A stretch of 64,000 nt of DNA from CBDCME01 sp965218865 (GTDB lineage Bacteria > Pseudomonadota > Alphaproteobacteria > JAAXGF01). The notes under the pieces were generated by a model. That model saw nothing but the letters and a program-made list of their open reading frames with translations, had not been told where the DNA came from and did no database searches. Every line of letters starts with the position of its first letter. Within the stretch, counting starts at the first letter, position 1. Below, piece by piece: positions 28,150-36,361 of the stretch. The stretch is taken from assembly GCA_965218865.1 (NCBI GenBank), contig CBDCME010000073.1:372001-436000 (forward strand), given 5' to 3'. The position numbers were made by a program, and so were the translations under genes.

Positions 28150-28670
28150 CTAGACTGCGGTCCCTTCCGGGCAGAAGTGGTGGCCCAGGAAAGTAAACCC
28201 CTTTTCAATTCTGGACCTCGGGCCGATACCCGAGAATTTAGGTTCTATCGGGTGCATCTCCAGGCGCAGGAGAGTCCGCTTCGGGTCAACCTCGGCCGAA
28301 TCTGCCGTCTACAACGCGCGTCCGTAGCTAGAGCCAAAGCTGTCGTGGCCGATCAGAAAGCTGCCATTCCGTCTCTAATTTCCGGTGCTGGGGGGTAAGC
28401 CGCCGCACATCACGGCCTATAAGATCGGCAGCAGCTAGCCATAAGCGGCCCATCCGGTATTCGCAAGAATAACCCGAGCTTGGCCATCGCATCATCGAGC
28501 GTATTGAGGAAAAAAGCGCCAATAAGTGGGCTGAGCGGACAGCCCAACGAAATTCCTCGTTCATATTCCCAGAACACGCCGCCCCGTTCGGCCCGGCGGC
28601 GCAGATACTGGCCGATGAGGTTGAGGATGAAGGTGGACCACCTGGCGCTCTCGACGTTGGCCTTTGTCAC
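28150..28670 (-). pseudogene. Reverse transcriptase remnant interrupted by repeat R2
   Basis: On the minus strand, 28445-28670 encodes IGQYLRRRAERGGVFWEY, ERGISLGCPLSPLIGAFFL and LDDAMAKLGLF, the palm region of group-II-like reverse transcriptases, ending before the catalytic DD box. After repeat R2 the C-terminal part resumes at 28270-28150 (LRLEMHP, then KGFTFLGHHFCPEGTAV, stop TAG). The active-site segment is missing. Together with 16893-17020 this shows an RT element once spread in this genome. Confidence 0.7.
28274..28395 (+). repeat. Dispersed repeat R2 (about 122 bp)
   Basis: The partner of R1 at 19946-20067 (about 87% identity). Here it lies between the two surviving parts of a reverse-transcriptase pseudogene, as if it inserted into or replaced its middle. 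Confidence 0.75.
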
Positions 28671-28914
28671 GGCTTGGCTTGCCCATTATTGTGGCCGCGA
28701 TCCGAATCGGCCGTTTGTAGCCAAAACGCGACATTCCAGCAGCGTTAGAACTATACCGAAACGAGAAGCGGTGACCTAATACCTTTCAGGCGTACTGCTT
28801 CGTCACCTACGCCGAGGCGGATCGCGCATCAATCTTGCCGACGGGAGATTCCGATCGCGTTCCGCTGCCCATCGCCGGGGAACGGCAGCCGCCGTTCTCG
28901 CCGCGAGAATTTCG

Positions 28915-31224
28915 TTAAAAGGTGATGCTTTCGACGCCTTCGAAGCTTACTTCGCTGCCGTCACTATTCGTGGCCGTGCCGGACGCGTCATCTGACAGCG
29001 TGATCTGATTATCAGTTTGCTCGACAATCGAACCCGAGGTGAGTTCGATGGTCCAGTCGTCCGGCGCGTAATTTCCATCGGCATTGTGAAGGTCAAGGGT
29101 ATCGGTCCAGCCATTGGCACCACCCTCGAAAGTGGCGTTTCCATCCCCGGCGTAGAATACGAACGTATCCGAACCGTCGTCGCCAAAGGCAACATCGCCG
29201 CCGCCGTAGAGGACGTCATCCCCCTTGCCGCCAAATAGGGTATCGCTGCCGGCGTCCCCTGAGAGCGTGTCGTCGCCGTCCTCGCCCCTCAGCTTGTCGT
29301 CGCCCGACCCGCCACGTAATTCGTCGTCTCCCTTTCCGCCCCTGAGGTCATCCCTGCCGGCGTCGCCGAAGAGAGCGTCGTTGCCGTCCTCACCCCTCAG
29401 CCTGTCGTCTTCGGTTCCGCCACGTAATTCGTCATCTCCTTTTCCGCCCCTGAGGTCGTCCTTGCCGGCGTCGCCGAGGACGGTGTCGTTTCCGTCCTCC
29501 CCAAACAACCTGTCGTTACCGAGGCCGCCATCCAAGGCATCGTCTCCCTTTCCGCCCCTGAGGTCATCCCTGCCTTCGTCGCCGAAGAGAGCGTCGTTGC
29601 CGTCCTCACCCCTCAGCCTGTCGTCTTCGGTTCCGCCACGTAATTCGTCATCTCCTTTTCCGCCCCTGAGGTCGTCCTTGCCGGCCCCCCCGACGAGGGT
29701 ATCGTTGCCATCGCCGCCGCTCAAATTGTCCCTATTGAGTCCCCCGTCGATCGAGTCGTCCCCGGCACCACCGCTCAGGGTGTCCCTCCCGCTCGTACCC
29801 ACGAGCGTGAACGCTTCGGGAGTGACCTCGACGTCGAGGGTGGCGCTGGTGCTGGCGACACTGCCGTTCGCCTCTGTCGCGGTGGCGGCCACGTTGAGGC
29901 TGAAGTCGGCGTTCGAATCCACCGCCGGCGTAACTGTCAGGCCGTCGAGGTCGGCTGTCTCCAAGCTCCAGGTGCCGTCGCCGTTGTCGGTCCCGGCCGA
30001 CAGGCTGGCGCCGGTGGGCACGTTCTCGATCGTGATCGAGAGGGCTTCCGAGCCGTCGAGGTCGATGAGCGCCGAGGTAACATCCAGAGCGATCGCGCTG
30101 TCCTCGGCCCCGCTCGCCGCGCTCACGTTGAAAGTCGGCGTGTCGGACACGCCGGTGACGCCGACGTCGAGGGTGGCGCTGGTGCTGGCGACACTGCCAT
30201 CCGCTTCGGTCGCGGTGGCAATGACGTTGAGGCTGAAGTCGGCGTTCGAATCCGCCAGTGGCGTAACTGTCAGGCCGTCGAGGTCGGCTGTCTCCAAGCT
30301 CCAGGTGCCGTCGCCGTTGTCGGTCCCGGCGGACAGGCTGGCGCCGGTGGGCACGTTCTCGATCGTAATCGAGAGGGCTTCAGAGCCGTCGAGGTCGGTG
30401 AGGGTGGCAGCTATGTCGAGAGCAATCGCACTGTCCTCGGCCCCGCTGGCGGCCTCGACCGCGAGTTTGGGGGTCTCGGCGACATCCGGGGCGACGATCT
30501 CGGCGACGACCTCCGAGCGCTCGGCGGCGGCCGCCTCGGCGACCGGGGCCAATTCCACGACCTCCGGTTCGGTGACCGGCTCGGTTTCCAATTCAAGACC
30601 GAGATCCGGGGTCAGGGCCTCGACAATCTCGACCTCGGCCTCGGCCTCGGCTTCGGCTTCACCTTCGCCATCGGCGCCTTCGCCACCCTCGGTTCCGGCG
30701 GCCGCCCCATCCCTGTTGCCGCCATCACCACGTCCAGCGGCGGCTCCGGCGTCACCGACGTCGGCGCCAACGGCCGGGTCGAAAAACTGACTCCCGCTTC
30801 CACCCGCGTCTGCGCCGGAGGTTCCGCCGCGGCCATCGCCGTCGCCTCCGCCCGAACGGCCGGCATCGCCGCCGCCGGCGTCCCGGCCCGAGCGGCCGGC
30901 AAAGCCCGTGACCTCCGGCGCGAAGTCCGTAGGCGTGTCACCGGCCTCGCCAAATCCGTCGACATCAGTCGCCACCTCGGACGAATCGGCATCAAAGCCG
31001 GCCGCGACCTCTTCCTCGACGGACGAGGATTGCTGGACCTGGCTACCCCGCTGAACGGTCCCGCCGGTACGGGCTTCCCTGACGGTGGCATCCGTCTGAA
31101 CGAGGCCCTCCGATCCTTTCGGCTCGCCGACCGTCTGCGACTTGCCTGCGTCGCGAGTCGTTAATTCGTCGGTGGCAACATCTTGATCGAGTGCCTGGTT
31201 CGCGCTATCGGATGTCTCAGCCAT
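28915..31224 (-). CDS. RTX-type calcium-binding protein with cadherin-like repeats
   Basis: A 769-residue, very acidic protein. Residues 1-250 are low complexity, rich in Asp/Glu/Gly/Ala, ending in a run of acidic doublets. Two near-identical cadherin-like repeats of 111 residues follow (each with GAEDSAIALD, GSEALSITIENVP and DGLTV). Then come about 15 nonapeptides of the GGxGxDxLx type forming a calcium beta-roll, and a C-terminal block ending VSFEGVESITF. This architecture is typical of proteins exported by type I secretion. IS256 copy 3 ends 3 bases before the ATG, so the native promoter and ribosome site, perhaps even the true start, are lost. Confidence 0.85.
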   Translation of the reverse strand: MAETSDSANQALDQDVATDELTTRDAGKSQTVGEPKGSEGLVQTDATVREARTGGTVQRGSQVQQSSSVEEEVAAGFDADSSEVATDVDGFGEAGDTPTDFAPEVTGFAGRSGRDAGGGDAGRSGGGDGDGRGGTSGADAGGSGSQFFDPAVGADVGDAGAAAGRGDGGNRDGAAAGTEGGEGADGEGEAEAEAEAEVEIVEALTPDLGLELETEPVTEPEVVELAPVAEAAAAERSEVVAEIVAPDVAETPKLAVEAASGAEDSAIALDIAATLTDLDGSEALSITIENVPTGASLSAGTDNGDGTWSLETADLDGLTVTPLADSNADFSLNVIATATEADGSVASTSATLDVGVTGVSDTPTFNVSAASGAEDSAIALDVTSALIDLDGSEALSITIENVPTGASLSAGTDNGDGTWSLETADLDGLTVTPAVDSNADFSLNVAATATEANGSVASTSATLDVEVTPEAFTLVGTSGRDTLSGGAGDDSIDGGLNRDNLSGGDGNDTLVGGAGKDDLRGGKGDDELRGGTEDDRLRGEDGNDALFGDEGRDDLRGGKGDDALDGGLGNDRLFGEDGNDTVLGDAGKDDLRGGKGDDELRGGTEDDRLRGEDGNDALFGDAGRDDLRGGKGDDELRGGSGDDKLRGEDGDDTLSGDAGSDTLFGGKGDDVLYGGGDVAFGDDGSDTFVFYAGDGNATFEGGANGWTDTLDLHNADGNYAPDDWTIELTSGSIVEQTDNQITLSDDASGTATNSDGSEVSFEGVESITF
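29365..29796 (-). repeat. Tandem 216-bp repeat inside the RTX gene
   Basis: Two nearly identical 216-bp units (period measured from GCCGAAGAGAGCG at 29365 and 29581) encode eight nonapeptides each. Further upstream a 333-bp direct repeat (ACGTCGAGGGTGGCGC at 29831 and 30164) encodes the cadherin-like units. Confidence 0.8.
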
Positions 31225-31227
31225 TCT

Positions 31228-32689
31228 GGCGATGTCCCATGCTCTGTTGAAAAAGGCGAGGCAGGCATGGTTGGGCTTCGAGGCTAGGCGGCCTCTTTGA
31301 TGGTTTCAATGGCGCTTTTCGCTTTTGCCTGTTTCACGTGATCCTCGAGGGCAGCTCTGAGGATGGGGAGTTGCCGGTAGGCCTTGAGGCGACGGAGGTC
31401 TTTTGGGCTTCCAGGAGGCCGGCGGCGGTCCATCGCAAGGCCATCTCGGCGTTGCGCCAGCGCTTGACATTGTGCTGCACCATCCTGACCGTTCCCAAGG
31501 CATTCTCGATGGCGTTGGTGCAGGCCAAGGAGCGCCTGAGCTTGGGCGGCAGGCCCAAGCGGATCACGGTGAGGATCTCATCCAGGCCCTCCAGGATGGA
31601 AGCCGAAACGCCGGGGGCCTCGGTCTCCAGGCGGCGCGCCAGGTTCTTCATGAGGCGTTCGGCTTTCTCGGCATCGTCTTGGTCCCAGGCTTGCCTGAGC
31701 GCCTTCTTGACGCCGGCATGAAGGCTTTCGTCGAGGCGCTCGATGATGTTGCGGCCCTTGTGGACCTGGCAGCGCTGGAGGGCGGCCACCGGCCCGAAGG
31801 TCCGCTTGATCGCCTTGGAGAGCGCCTTGGCGCCGTCGACGATGAAGAGCCGGGGCACTTCCGGGTCGAGGCCGCGGGCGGTCAGGTTGTCGAGCAGCGC
31901 CTGCACCGTGGCGGCATTCTCCGTGGCACCTTCGGCCAGGCCTAGAACATGCTTCTCGCCCGCGCCGTCGATGCCAATAGCTGCCAGCAACACGTGATCG
32001 CCGACGTGCAGCCCGTCGATCTGGATGACCAGGAGATCGAGATCCGAAAGGTCGCTGGCCAGGAAGGCCTTCAGCTTCTTGCGCGTCATGGCCACGAAGC
32101 GCCGCGAGACCGCGGACTTCGAGGTCGCATCGCCCGCGCGTGCCGGCAAGTCGCCGCTGGCCTCGCCGGGCAGGCGCACGGCGCCCGCGTACTTGCGGGT
32201 CGAAACCGTAAGCAGCATGATGTTCATCGCCCAGGACTGCAAAAGCGCCGGGTCCGAGAGCAACTCCCAGCTCGGCAAGCTCATCTCCTTGCCCGCAAGA
32301 TCGCGCACCCGCGGGCGCGTCAGCTTCACCTTGCCCCCGTGATAGGCAATCTCGCTCTGGGTTGTCCCCCAGCGATGGCCCTGCCGCTCGGCCGTGCGGG
32401 CGTGGCGCGCTCCGCAGAGCACCTCGCTATCCTCGTCCAGCATCTCGCCCAGGGTCTCCACCCCGGCCAACAGGCAAAAGCGATCCACGCTCATGCGCAG
32501 ATCATCAAAAGCCTCCGGCAAGGCCGGCGGCAACAGCGGAAGCGGGATCTCCAACAGTTTCGAAAGGCGGCTGTTCCGTGTAGTCTTGGTCATGGCGTCG
32601 TTCTCCTTGATGGATTCAACACCCAGAGCCTAACGGTTCCAGGCGAATGACGCCTACCTCACTTTTTCAACATCAGCCGGGACATTGCC
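31228..32689 (-). mobile_element. IS256-family element, copy 3
   Basis: 1462 bp with the standard ends. Flanking 8-mers GCCATTCT and CCGGTGGG do not match. Left is the start of the RTX gene, right a cut phage primase-polymerase gene. Confidence 0.92.
31334..32593 (-). CDS. IS256-family transposase, copy 3
   Basis: 419 residues, same signatures and same C-terminal frame change. Distinguishing variants are YAGAV in place of YARAV, FGP with LMKN and RLSK, and a T-to-G change in the sequence encoding the out-of-frame tail (near 31331). Confidence 0.93.
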   Translation of the reverse strand: MTKTTRNSRLSKLLEIPLPLLPPALPEAFDDLRMSVDRFCLLAGVETLGEMLDEDSEVLCGARHARTAERQGHRWGTTQSEIAYHGGKVKLTRPRVRDLAGKEMSLPSWELLSDPALLQSWAMNIMLLTVSTRKYAGAVRLPGEASGDLPARAGDATSKSAVSRRFVAMTRKKLKAFLASDLSDLDLLVIQIDGLHVGDHVLLAAIGIDGAGEKHVLGLAEGATENAATVQALLDNLTARGLDPEVPRLFIVDGAKALSKAIKRTFGPVAALQRCQVHKGRNIIERLDESLHAGVKKALRQAWDQDDAEKAERLMKNLARRLETEAPGVSASILEGLDEILTVIRLGLPPKLRRSLACTNAIENALGTVRMVQHNVKRWRNAEMALRWTAAGLLEAQKTSVASRPTGNSPSSELPSRIT

Positions 32690-33062
32690 CCGGTGGGCAC
32701 CTGATTCGGCGTTGGCAATCAACCCCGCGCCGGAGTGGTTGCTTTCCCTCGCGCGACCACCGACACCGCGACCACGGGCCAAAATTACCCCGCCACCGAA
32801 CGGCATCGAGAACTATGCCGCCACGGCCATCGCGAACGAACTCACTGAATTGGAGGGCGCGGCCGAGGGCGCGCGCAACGCAACCCTGAATAAGGCAGCC
32901 TTCAGCCTCGCCGGGTTCGTCCTGGCCGATGTGCTCCCGGAGGATTGGTCTCGAGCACAGTTAGAGACGCGGGCCCTGTCCGTCGGACTCACCGCCGCCG
33001 AGGCGCGGGGAACCATCAACAGCGCATTCAAGGCCGCGAGGCCGAGGGAGCTACCGCGATGA
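32690..33062 (+). pseudogene. Phage bifunctional primase/polymerase, C-terminal fragment
   Basis: The frame enters from IS256 copy 3 and ends at the TGA at 33060-33062. It encodes NGIENYAATAIANELTELEG, GARNATLNKAAFSLAGFV and AAEARGTINSAFKAARPRE, the conserved C-terminal helical region of phage/plasmid prim-pol proteins (typical pattern GxRNxTLNxAAFxL). The catalytic N-terminus is missing. The stop overlaps the next start (ATGA), showing an original operon. Confidence 0.65.
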
Positions 33063-34174
33063 ATGACAGGGCGGAAAATGTGGTCCGCAAGGTAGATGCA
33101 ATAACTTCGGGGCAGGCCCCCGAACAAGAACCGCTTCAATCGCGTGCCCTTTTCTGGCCTGAATTAATTGCCCGGCCCCGTCCCGCGTATCTCGTCAAGG
33201 GTGCGATCGACGCGGGGTGCCTCATTGAAATTTACGGCCCATTCGGGTGCGGCAAGTCATTTCTCGGAACCGACCTCGGATTGCACGTCGCGCTGGGTTG
33301 GGATTGGCACGGCCATAAGGTCCGCCAGGCAGGTACGCTCTACATTTCCGCCGAGGGCGGGACGACGATCGTCAACCGGCTCGATGCCTTCCGCAGGCAT
33401 CATGAAATCGATCTCGACGACCTCGACTTCGCCGTTGTGATCGAACCGACGACGCTTCTCGACCAGACGGGGATCGACCAGGTGATCGCGGATACAGGGA
33501 AGGTGCCAGACCTCGGCCTGATCGTGATCGACACGGCGGCCCGCGTCATGCCGGGTGGTGACGAAGGGGCGGAAAGCATGTCGCAGTTTGTCATGGCCTG
33601 CGATCACATCCGAAAATTGACGGGAGCCGCCGTGGCCGTGATTCACCACTCCGGCAAGGACACCACGAAGGGATCACGGGGATCGACCGTGCTTCCCGCC
33701 GCTGCAGATACCGTCATCGAGGTTTCATACGATGCGGCCACCAAAGTCGTCACAGCGAACCTCAACAAGCAGCGTAATGGCGCATCGGGACCGCTTCTCA
33801 ACTTCGTCTTGAGAGTGATCGAACTCGATCCGGATTTGGACGGCGACCCCGTCACCTCATGCGTCGTCGATCCGACCGACCGCAAGCCCGCGCAGAGAAC
33901 AACGCCAAAGCAGCGAAAAGCGCTCGACGAGCTTCATGGCCTCTTGTCCCAATACGGCAAGCCACCACCGGAAACCGAACACTATCCCGGCGTCAACGCC
34001 GTCGTGGACGTGGATGTCTGGCGCCAATACCTCTTCAAGGCCGGCATTCTCGACAAGGACGCCAAGAACCCACGCGCGGAGTTCAGACGTCTCAAGGAAC
34101 AACTCGCCGATCGCGGCCTCATTGGCGAGTGGAACGATCTCATGTGGGCCGAGAAATCCGACCAGGAAAAATGA
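33059..34174 (+). CDS. RepA-like hexameric AAA ATPase (phage replicative helicase)
   Basis: The 371-residue protein starts in an ATGA overlap with the primase fragment. It has Walker A GPFGCGKS at residues 60-67, Walker B LIVIDTAAR, a sensor segment VAVIHHSGK and the AAA_25/RepA pattern (GTLYISAEGG, GSRGSTVLPAAADTVIEV). The C-terminal 80 residues look like a winged-helix end domain (FRRLKEQLADRGLIGEW). In phages and plasmids, such ATPases unwind DNA alongside prim-pol and SSB, matching its neighbours. The gene is intact. Confidence 0.85.
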   Translation: MNDRAENVVRKVDAITSGQAPEQEPLQSRALFWPELIARPRPAYLVKGAIDAGCLIEIYGPFGCGKSFLGTDLGLHVALGWDWHGHKVRQAGTLYISAEGGTTIVNRLDAFRRHHEIDLDDLDFAVVIEPTTLLDQTGIDQVIADTGKVPDLGLIVIDTAARVMPGGDEGAESMSQFVMACDHIRKLTGAAVAVIHHSGKDTTKGSRGSTVLPAAADTVIEVSYDAATKVVTANLNKQRNGASGPLLNFVLRVIELDPDLDGDPVTSCVVDPTDRKPAQRTTPKQRKALDELHGLLSQYGKPPPETEHYPGVNAVVDVDVWRQYLFKAGILDKDAKNPRAEFRRLKEQLADRGLIGEWNDLMWAEKSDQEK

Positions 34175-34191
34175 TTTCTGAGAATCCTTCT

Positions 34192-34319
34192 TGTAGCACT
34201 TTCCAGCAAAAAGTGGGTGCCCGTAGCGGTGTAGCACTCTGCTCCCCCTTTAGAGGGGGGCAAGATGCTACAGCAAAGCGGCTCCGAGGCACCTGTAGCA
34301 AATGCTACGGAATGCTACA
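34192..34319 (+). repeat. Cluster of TGTAGCA / TGCTACA sites
   Basis: Five exact copies of the heptamer in both orientations (34192, 34230, 34266, 34294, 34313) plus one variant TGCTACG (34303) lie within 128 bp between the helicase and ssb genes. The last three form a partly palindromic array. This looks like an operator array or iteron-like origin; which one is not decidable from sequence. Confidence 0.55.
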
Positions 34320-34362
34320 CCCGCCACACCTTGGAAAGCTAAAGACTGGAGGGCATCGCGAA

Positions 34363-34542
34363 ATGACCTACGCCTTCGTGCCCTTTACTTGCCTTCTCTG
34401 TCACCTCGCCGACGGCTGGGTGTTCTCACACCCGCTCGGACTGCCGATGCTTGGCTCTCACGGATTGTATGCGGTGCTGATGCAACGGTACTCGCAGTCG
34501 CCCGGCAGCGACGATCCCTTCAAACCGAACTCGGAGAACTGA
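34363..34542 (+). CDS. Small phage protein of unknown function
   Basis: A 59-residue ORF starting at ATG 34363 with CTGGAGGG upstream and ending one base before the ssb start, so likely coupled to it. It contains FTCLLCHLADGW and no recognisable domain. Confidence 0.5.
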   Translation: MTYAFVPFTCLLCHLADGWVFSHPLGLPMLGSHGLYAVLMQRYSQSPGSDDPFKPNSEN

Positions 34543-34543
34543 A

Positions 34544-34990
34544 ATGGCCGGTAGTTTGAACAAAGCATGTCTGATCGGCTCACTCGGCCGCGACCCCGAG
34601 GTGCGGCATTCCCAGGACGGGAAGCCGATCGTCAACCTCAGCTTGGCGACGAGCGAACGGTGGACGGACGAGAACTCCGGCGAGAAGCGCGAGCGCACCG
34701 AATGGCACCGGGTCGTAATTTTTACCGAGGGCCTAGCCAACGTGGCCGAGAAATACCTCCGGAAAGGTTCCAAGGTGTACATCGAAGGCGCGTTGCAGAC
34801 CCGAAAGTGGACCAACCAATCCGGGAACGACCGCTACACGACCGAGATCGTACTCTCAGGATATCGCGCAAGTCTGGTGATGCTCGGCGACCGTGCCGGA
34901 AAAGCAAATGGCCATGGCGAACACGCGGCGGCCACGAGCGACGCGTCCGCTCCGGCCGCCGCCGATCTCAACGACGACATTCCGTTTTGA
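34544..34990 (+). CDS. ssb: Single-stranded DNA-binding protein (phage type)
   Basis: The 148-residue protein has a canonical OB fold (LNKACLIGSLGRDPEVR, FSLAT-like NLSLATSERW, TEWHRVVIFTEGLANVAEKYL, GSKVYIEGALQTRKW), a disordered Ala-rich linker and the acidic tip DLNDDIPF that recruits partner proteins. It sits between replication genes of the phage segment. Confidence 0.95.
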   Translation: MAGSLNKACLIGSLGRDPEVRHSQDGKPIVNLSLATSERWTDENSGEKRERTEWHRVVIFTEGLANVAEKYLRKGSKVYIEGALQTRKWTNQSGNDRYTTEIVLSGYRASLVMLGDRAGKANGHGEHAAATSDASAPAAADLNDDIPF

Positions 34991-34992
34991 CG

Positions 34993-35208
34993 ATGACCGA
35001 CACCCCCGACACCCCGCGCGCCGGCCGCGCCATCATTTCCAACCCGCCGGGCGAGATGCCCGTGCTCACCTTGTAGCGGGCTGCCGATGCGCTGGCGCTC
35101 GTTGATCTCGACCCGGCAACGTGCGTCGCCTTGGCCCGCGACCTACTCGAGTGCGCATGCCGGCGAATGGGCCGGGAGTCGACGACCAGCGGGGACGAGG
35201 ATCAATGA
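34993..35208 (+). pseudogene. Small phage protein with in-frame TAG (paralogue of 24486-24704)
   Basis: ATG 34993 lies two bases after the ssb stop. The frame encodes MTDTPDTPRAGRAIISN, reaches LTL, then a TAG at 35074-35076 (codon 28), and continues without other stops to TGA at 35206. The relative at 24.5 kb has Tyr at the TAG position. Either a nonsense mutation or readthrough; function unknown. Confidence 0.65.
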
Positions 35209-35319
35209 CGTCTTCTCGCTCGTGTGCCGACGGTCATACGACCACCCGGTTTTAGGGATTTCGGGCCGCCCGCTAGAAAGTCTGTGGTATAAATTTCAGA
35301 GCCTATTTTGGAGGCGAAC

Positions 35320-35601
35320 GTGACCAAAGCCGAAGACGAAGAACGACGCCAGAAGGCGGAACTCGAACGTGAGGCGATGACGCGCGTGTTGACGAATTGG
35401 CTGAAACTCACGCGCCGTCTTCTCCAACCAATTCCAGCCGAAGCCTCACGAAAGTTCGGACTCACTCCCAGCCAACAAGACGAGCTTGCCTCCATGATCG
35501 ATGGACCTTTGAAGCGGATCGGCGAGGTAGTGCGGCAACAGGACCTAGAGGCCGAGCGGGGCAACGACACGCCAAAATCAAAGGAGCGTTTTGATGCCTG
35601 A
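35320..35601 (+). CDS. Phage hypothetical protein preceding the tape measure gene
   Basis: GTG at 35320 is preferred because TGGAGG lies just upstream (35309-35314); the 93-residue product starts VTKAEDEERRQKAELE. It is highly charged and helical, with LTPSQQDELASMIDGPLKRIGE. Its stop overlaps the tape-measure start. Possibly a tail chaperone by position, but that is inference. Confidence 0.55.
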   Translation: MTKAEDEERRQKAELEREAMTRVLTNWLKLTRRLLQPIPAEASRKFGLTPSQQDELASMIDGPLKRIGEVVRQQDLEAERGNDTPKSKERFDA

Positions 35602-36361
35602 ACGATCGGTAGTGATTCGCGTTGCCGTCACCGATGCGGATAAGGCAATCCGAACTTTGAAGAATGTAGGCATTCGGGGTGAAAAGGCGCTCGGCAGGAT
35701 CGAGAAAGCGGCAAAGCCGGCGAGCAAGGGACTCCGTAATCTAAACACGGCGGCGAACGCGAGACAGACTCAATTTCAGAACATGGTGACCGGGATCACC
35801 CTGATCGACGGGCCGCTCGGTGGCGTCGCGGCTCGGTTCAACGTGCTCGGTGCGGCGATCGGTCGTGTTGGGATCGTTGGGGCGGCGGGGGTGCTCGGAA
35901 TAGGTGCGCTCACCGTCGCCTTTAAGGGAGCTATATCCGCCGCCAGCGAGGCCGAGGTTAATCTTGGTCGATTGGAAGGCGTTTTCAAGGCGACCGGATT
36001 TGCCGCAGGCTTGACGGTGCGAGAGGTTGACGACTTCTCCAAAGAGCTTGCGCGCAGCACACTCGCCAGCACAAACGAGACCCGTCAGGCGGCGGCTGCG
36101 ATTGGCGTATTTACCGGCATCACGGGGGAAAATTTCAACCGCACCCTGACCGTCGCGCAAAGCGTCGCGGACGTGTTTGGACGAGATCTAAAACAGAGCG
36201 CGATTTTGCTCGCCAGGTCGCTGGAAAACCCATCGAAGAATCTGAGTCGACTGACCACTCAATTCCCGATTTTTTCTCAGGCCACCATTGAGGCGGCAAA
36301 GGACCTTGCAGAAACCGGACGCCAGGCCGAGGCCGTTGATCTCATTCTCGGCAGGTTCGAG
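35594..36361 (+). pseudogene. Phage tail tape-measure protein, N-terminal part
   Basis: The start ATG 35594 follows AAGGAG. About 256 residues survive before IS256 copy 4. They include the lambda-gpH-like conserved region (KALGRIEKAAKPASKGL, a Gly/Ala-rich hydrophobic stretch, then EVDDFSKELARSTLASTNETRQAA and LLARSLENPSKNLSRL). Full proteins of this type are much longer, so the remainder is deleted; the frame runs only 12 more codons into the IS. Confidence 0.8.

Noticed and set aside
29365..30470. Regular repeats considered as a CRISPR-like array
   Set aside because: The periods (216 and 333 bp) are whole-codon multiples encoding calcium-binding nonapeptides and cadherin-like domains; there are no unique spacers.
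29225..30790. Plus-strand Ser/Pro-rich ORF of 521 codons over the RTX gene
   Set aside because: Shadow of the repeated RTX/cadherin coding sequence; no signal peptide or plausible start, and the minus-strand protein is well defined.
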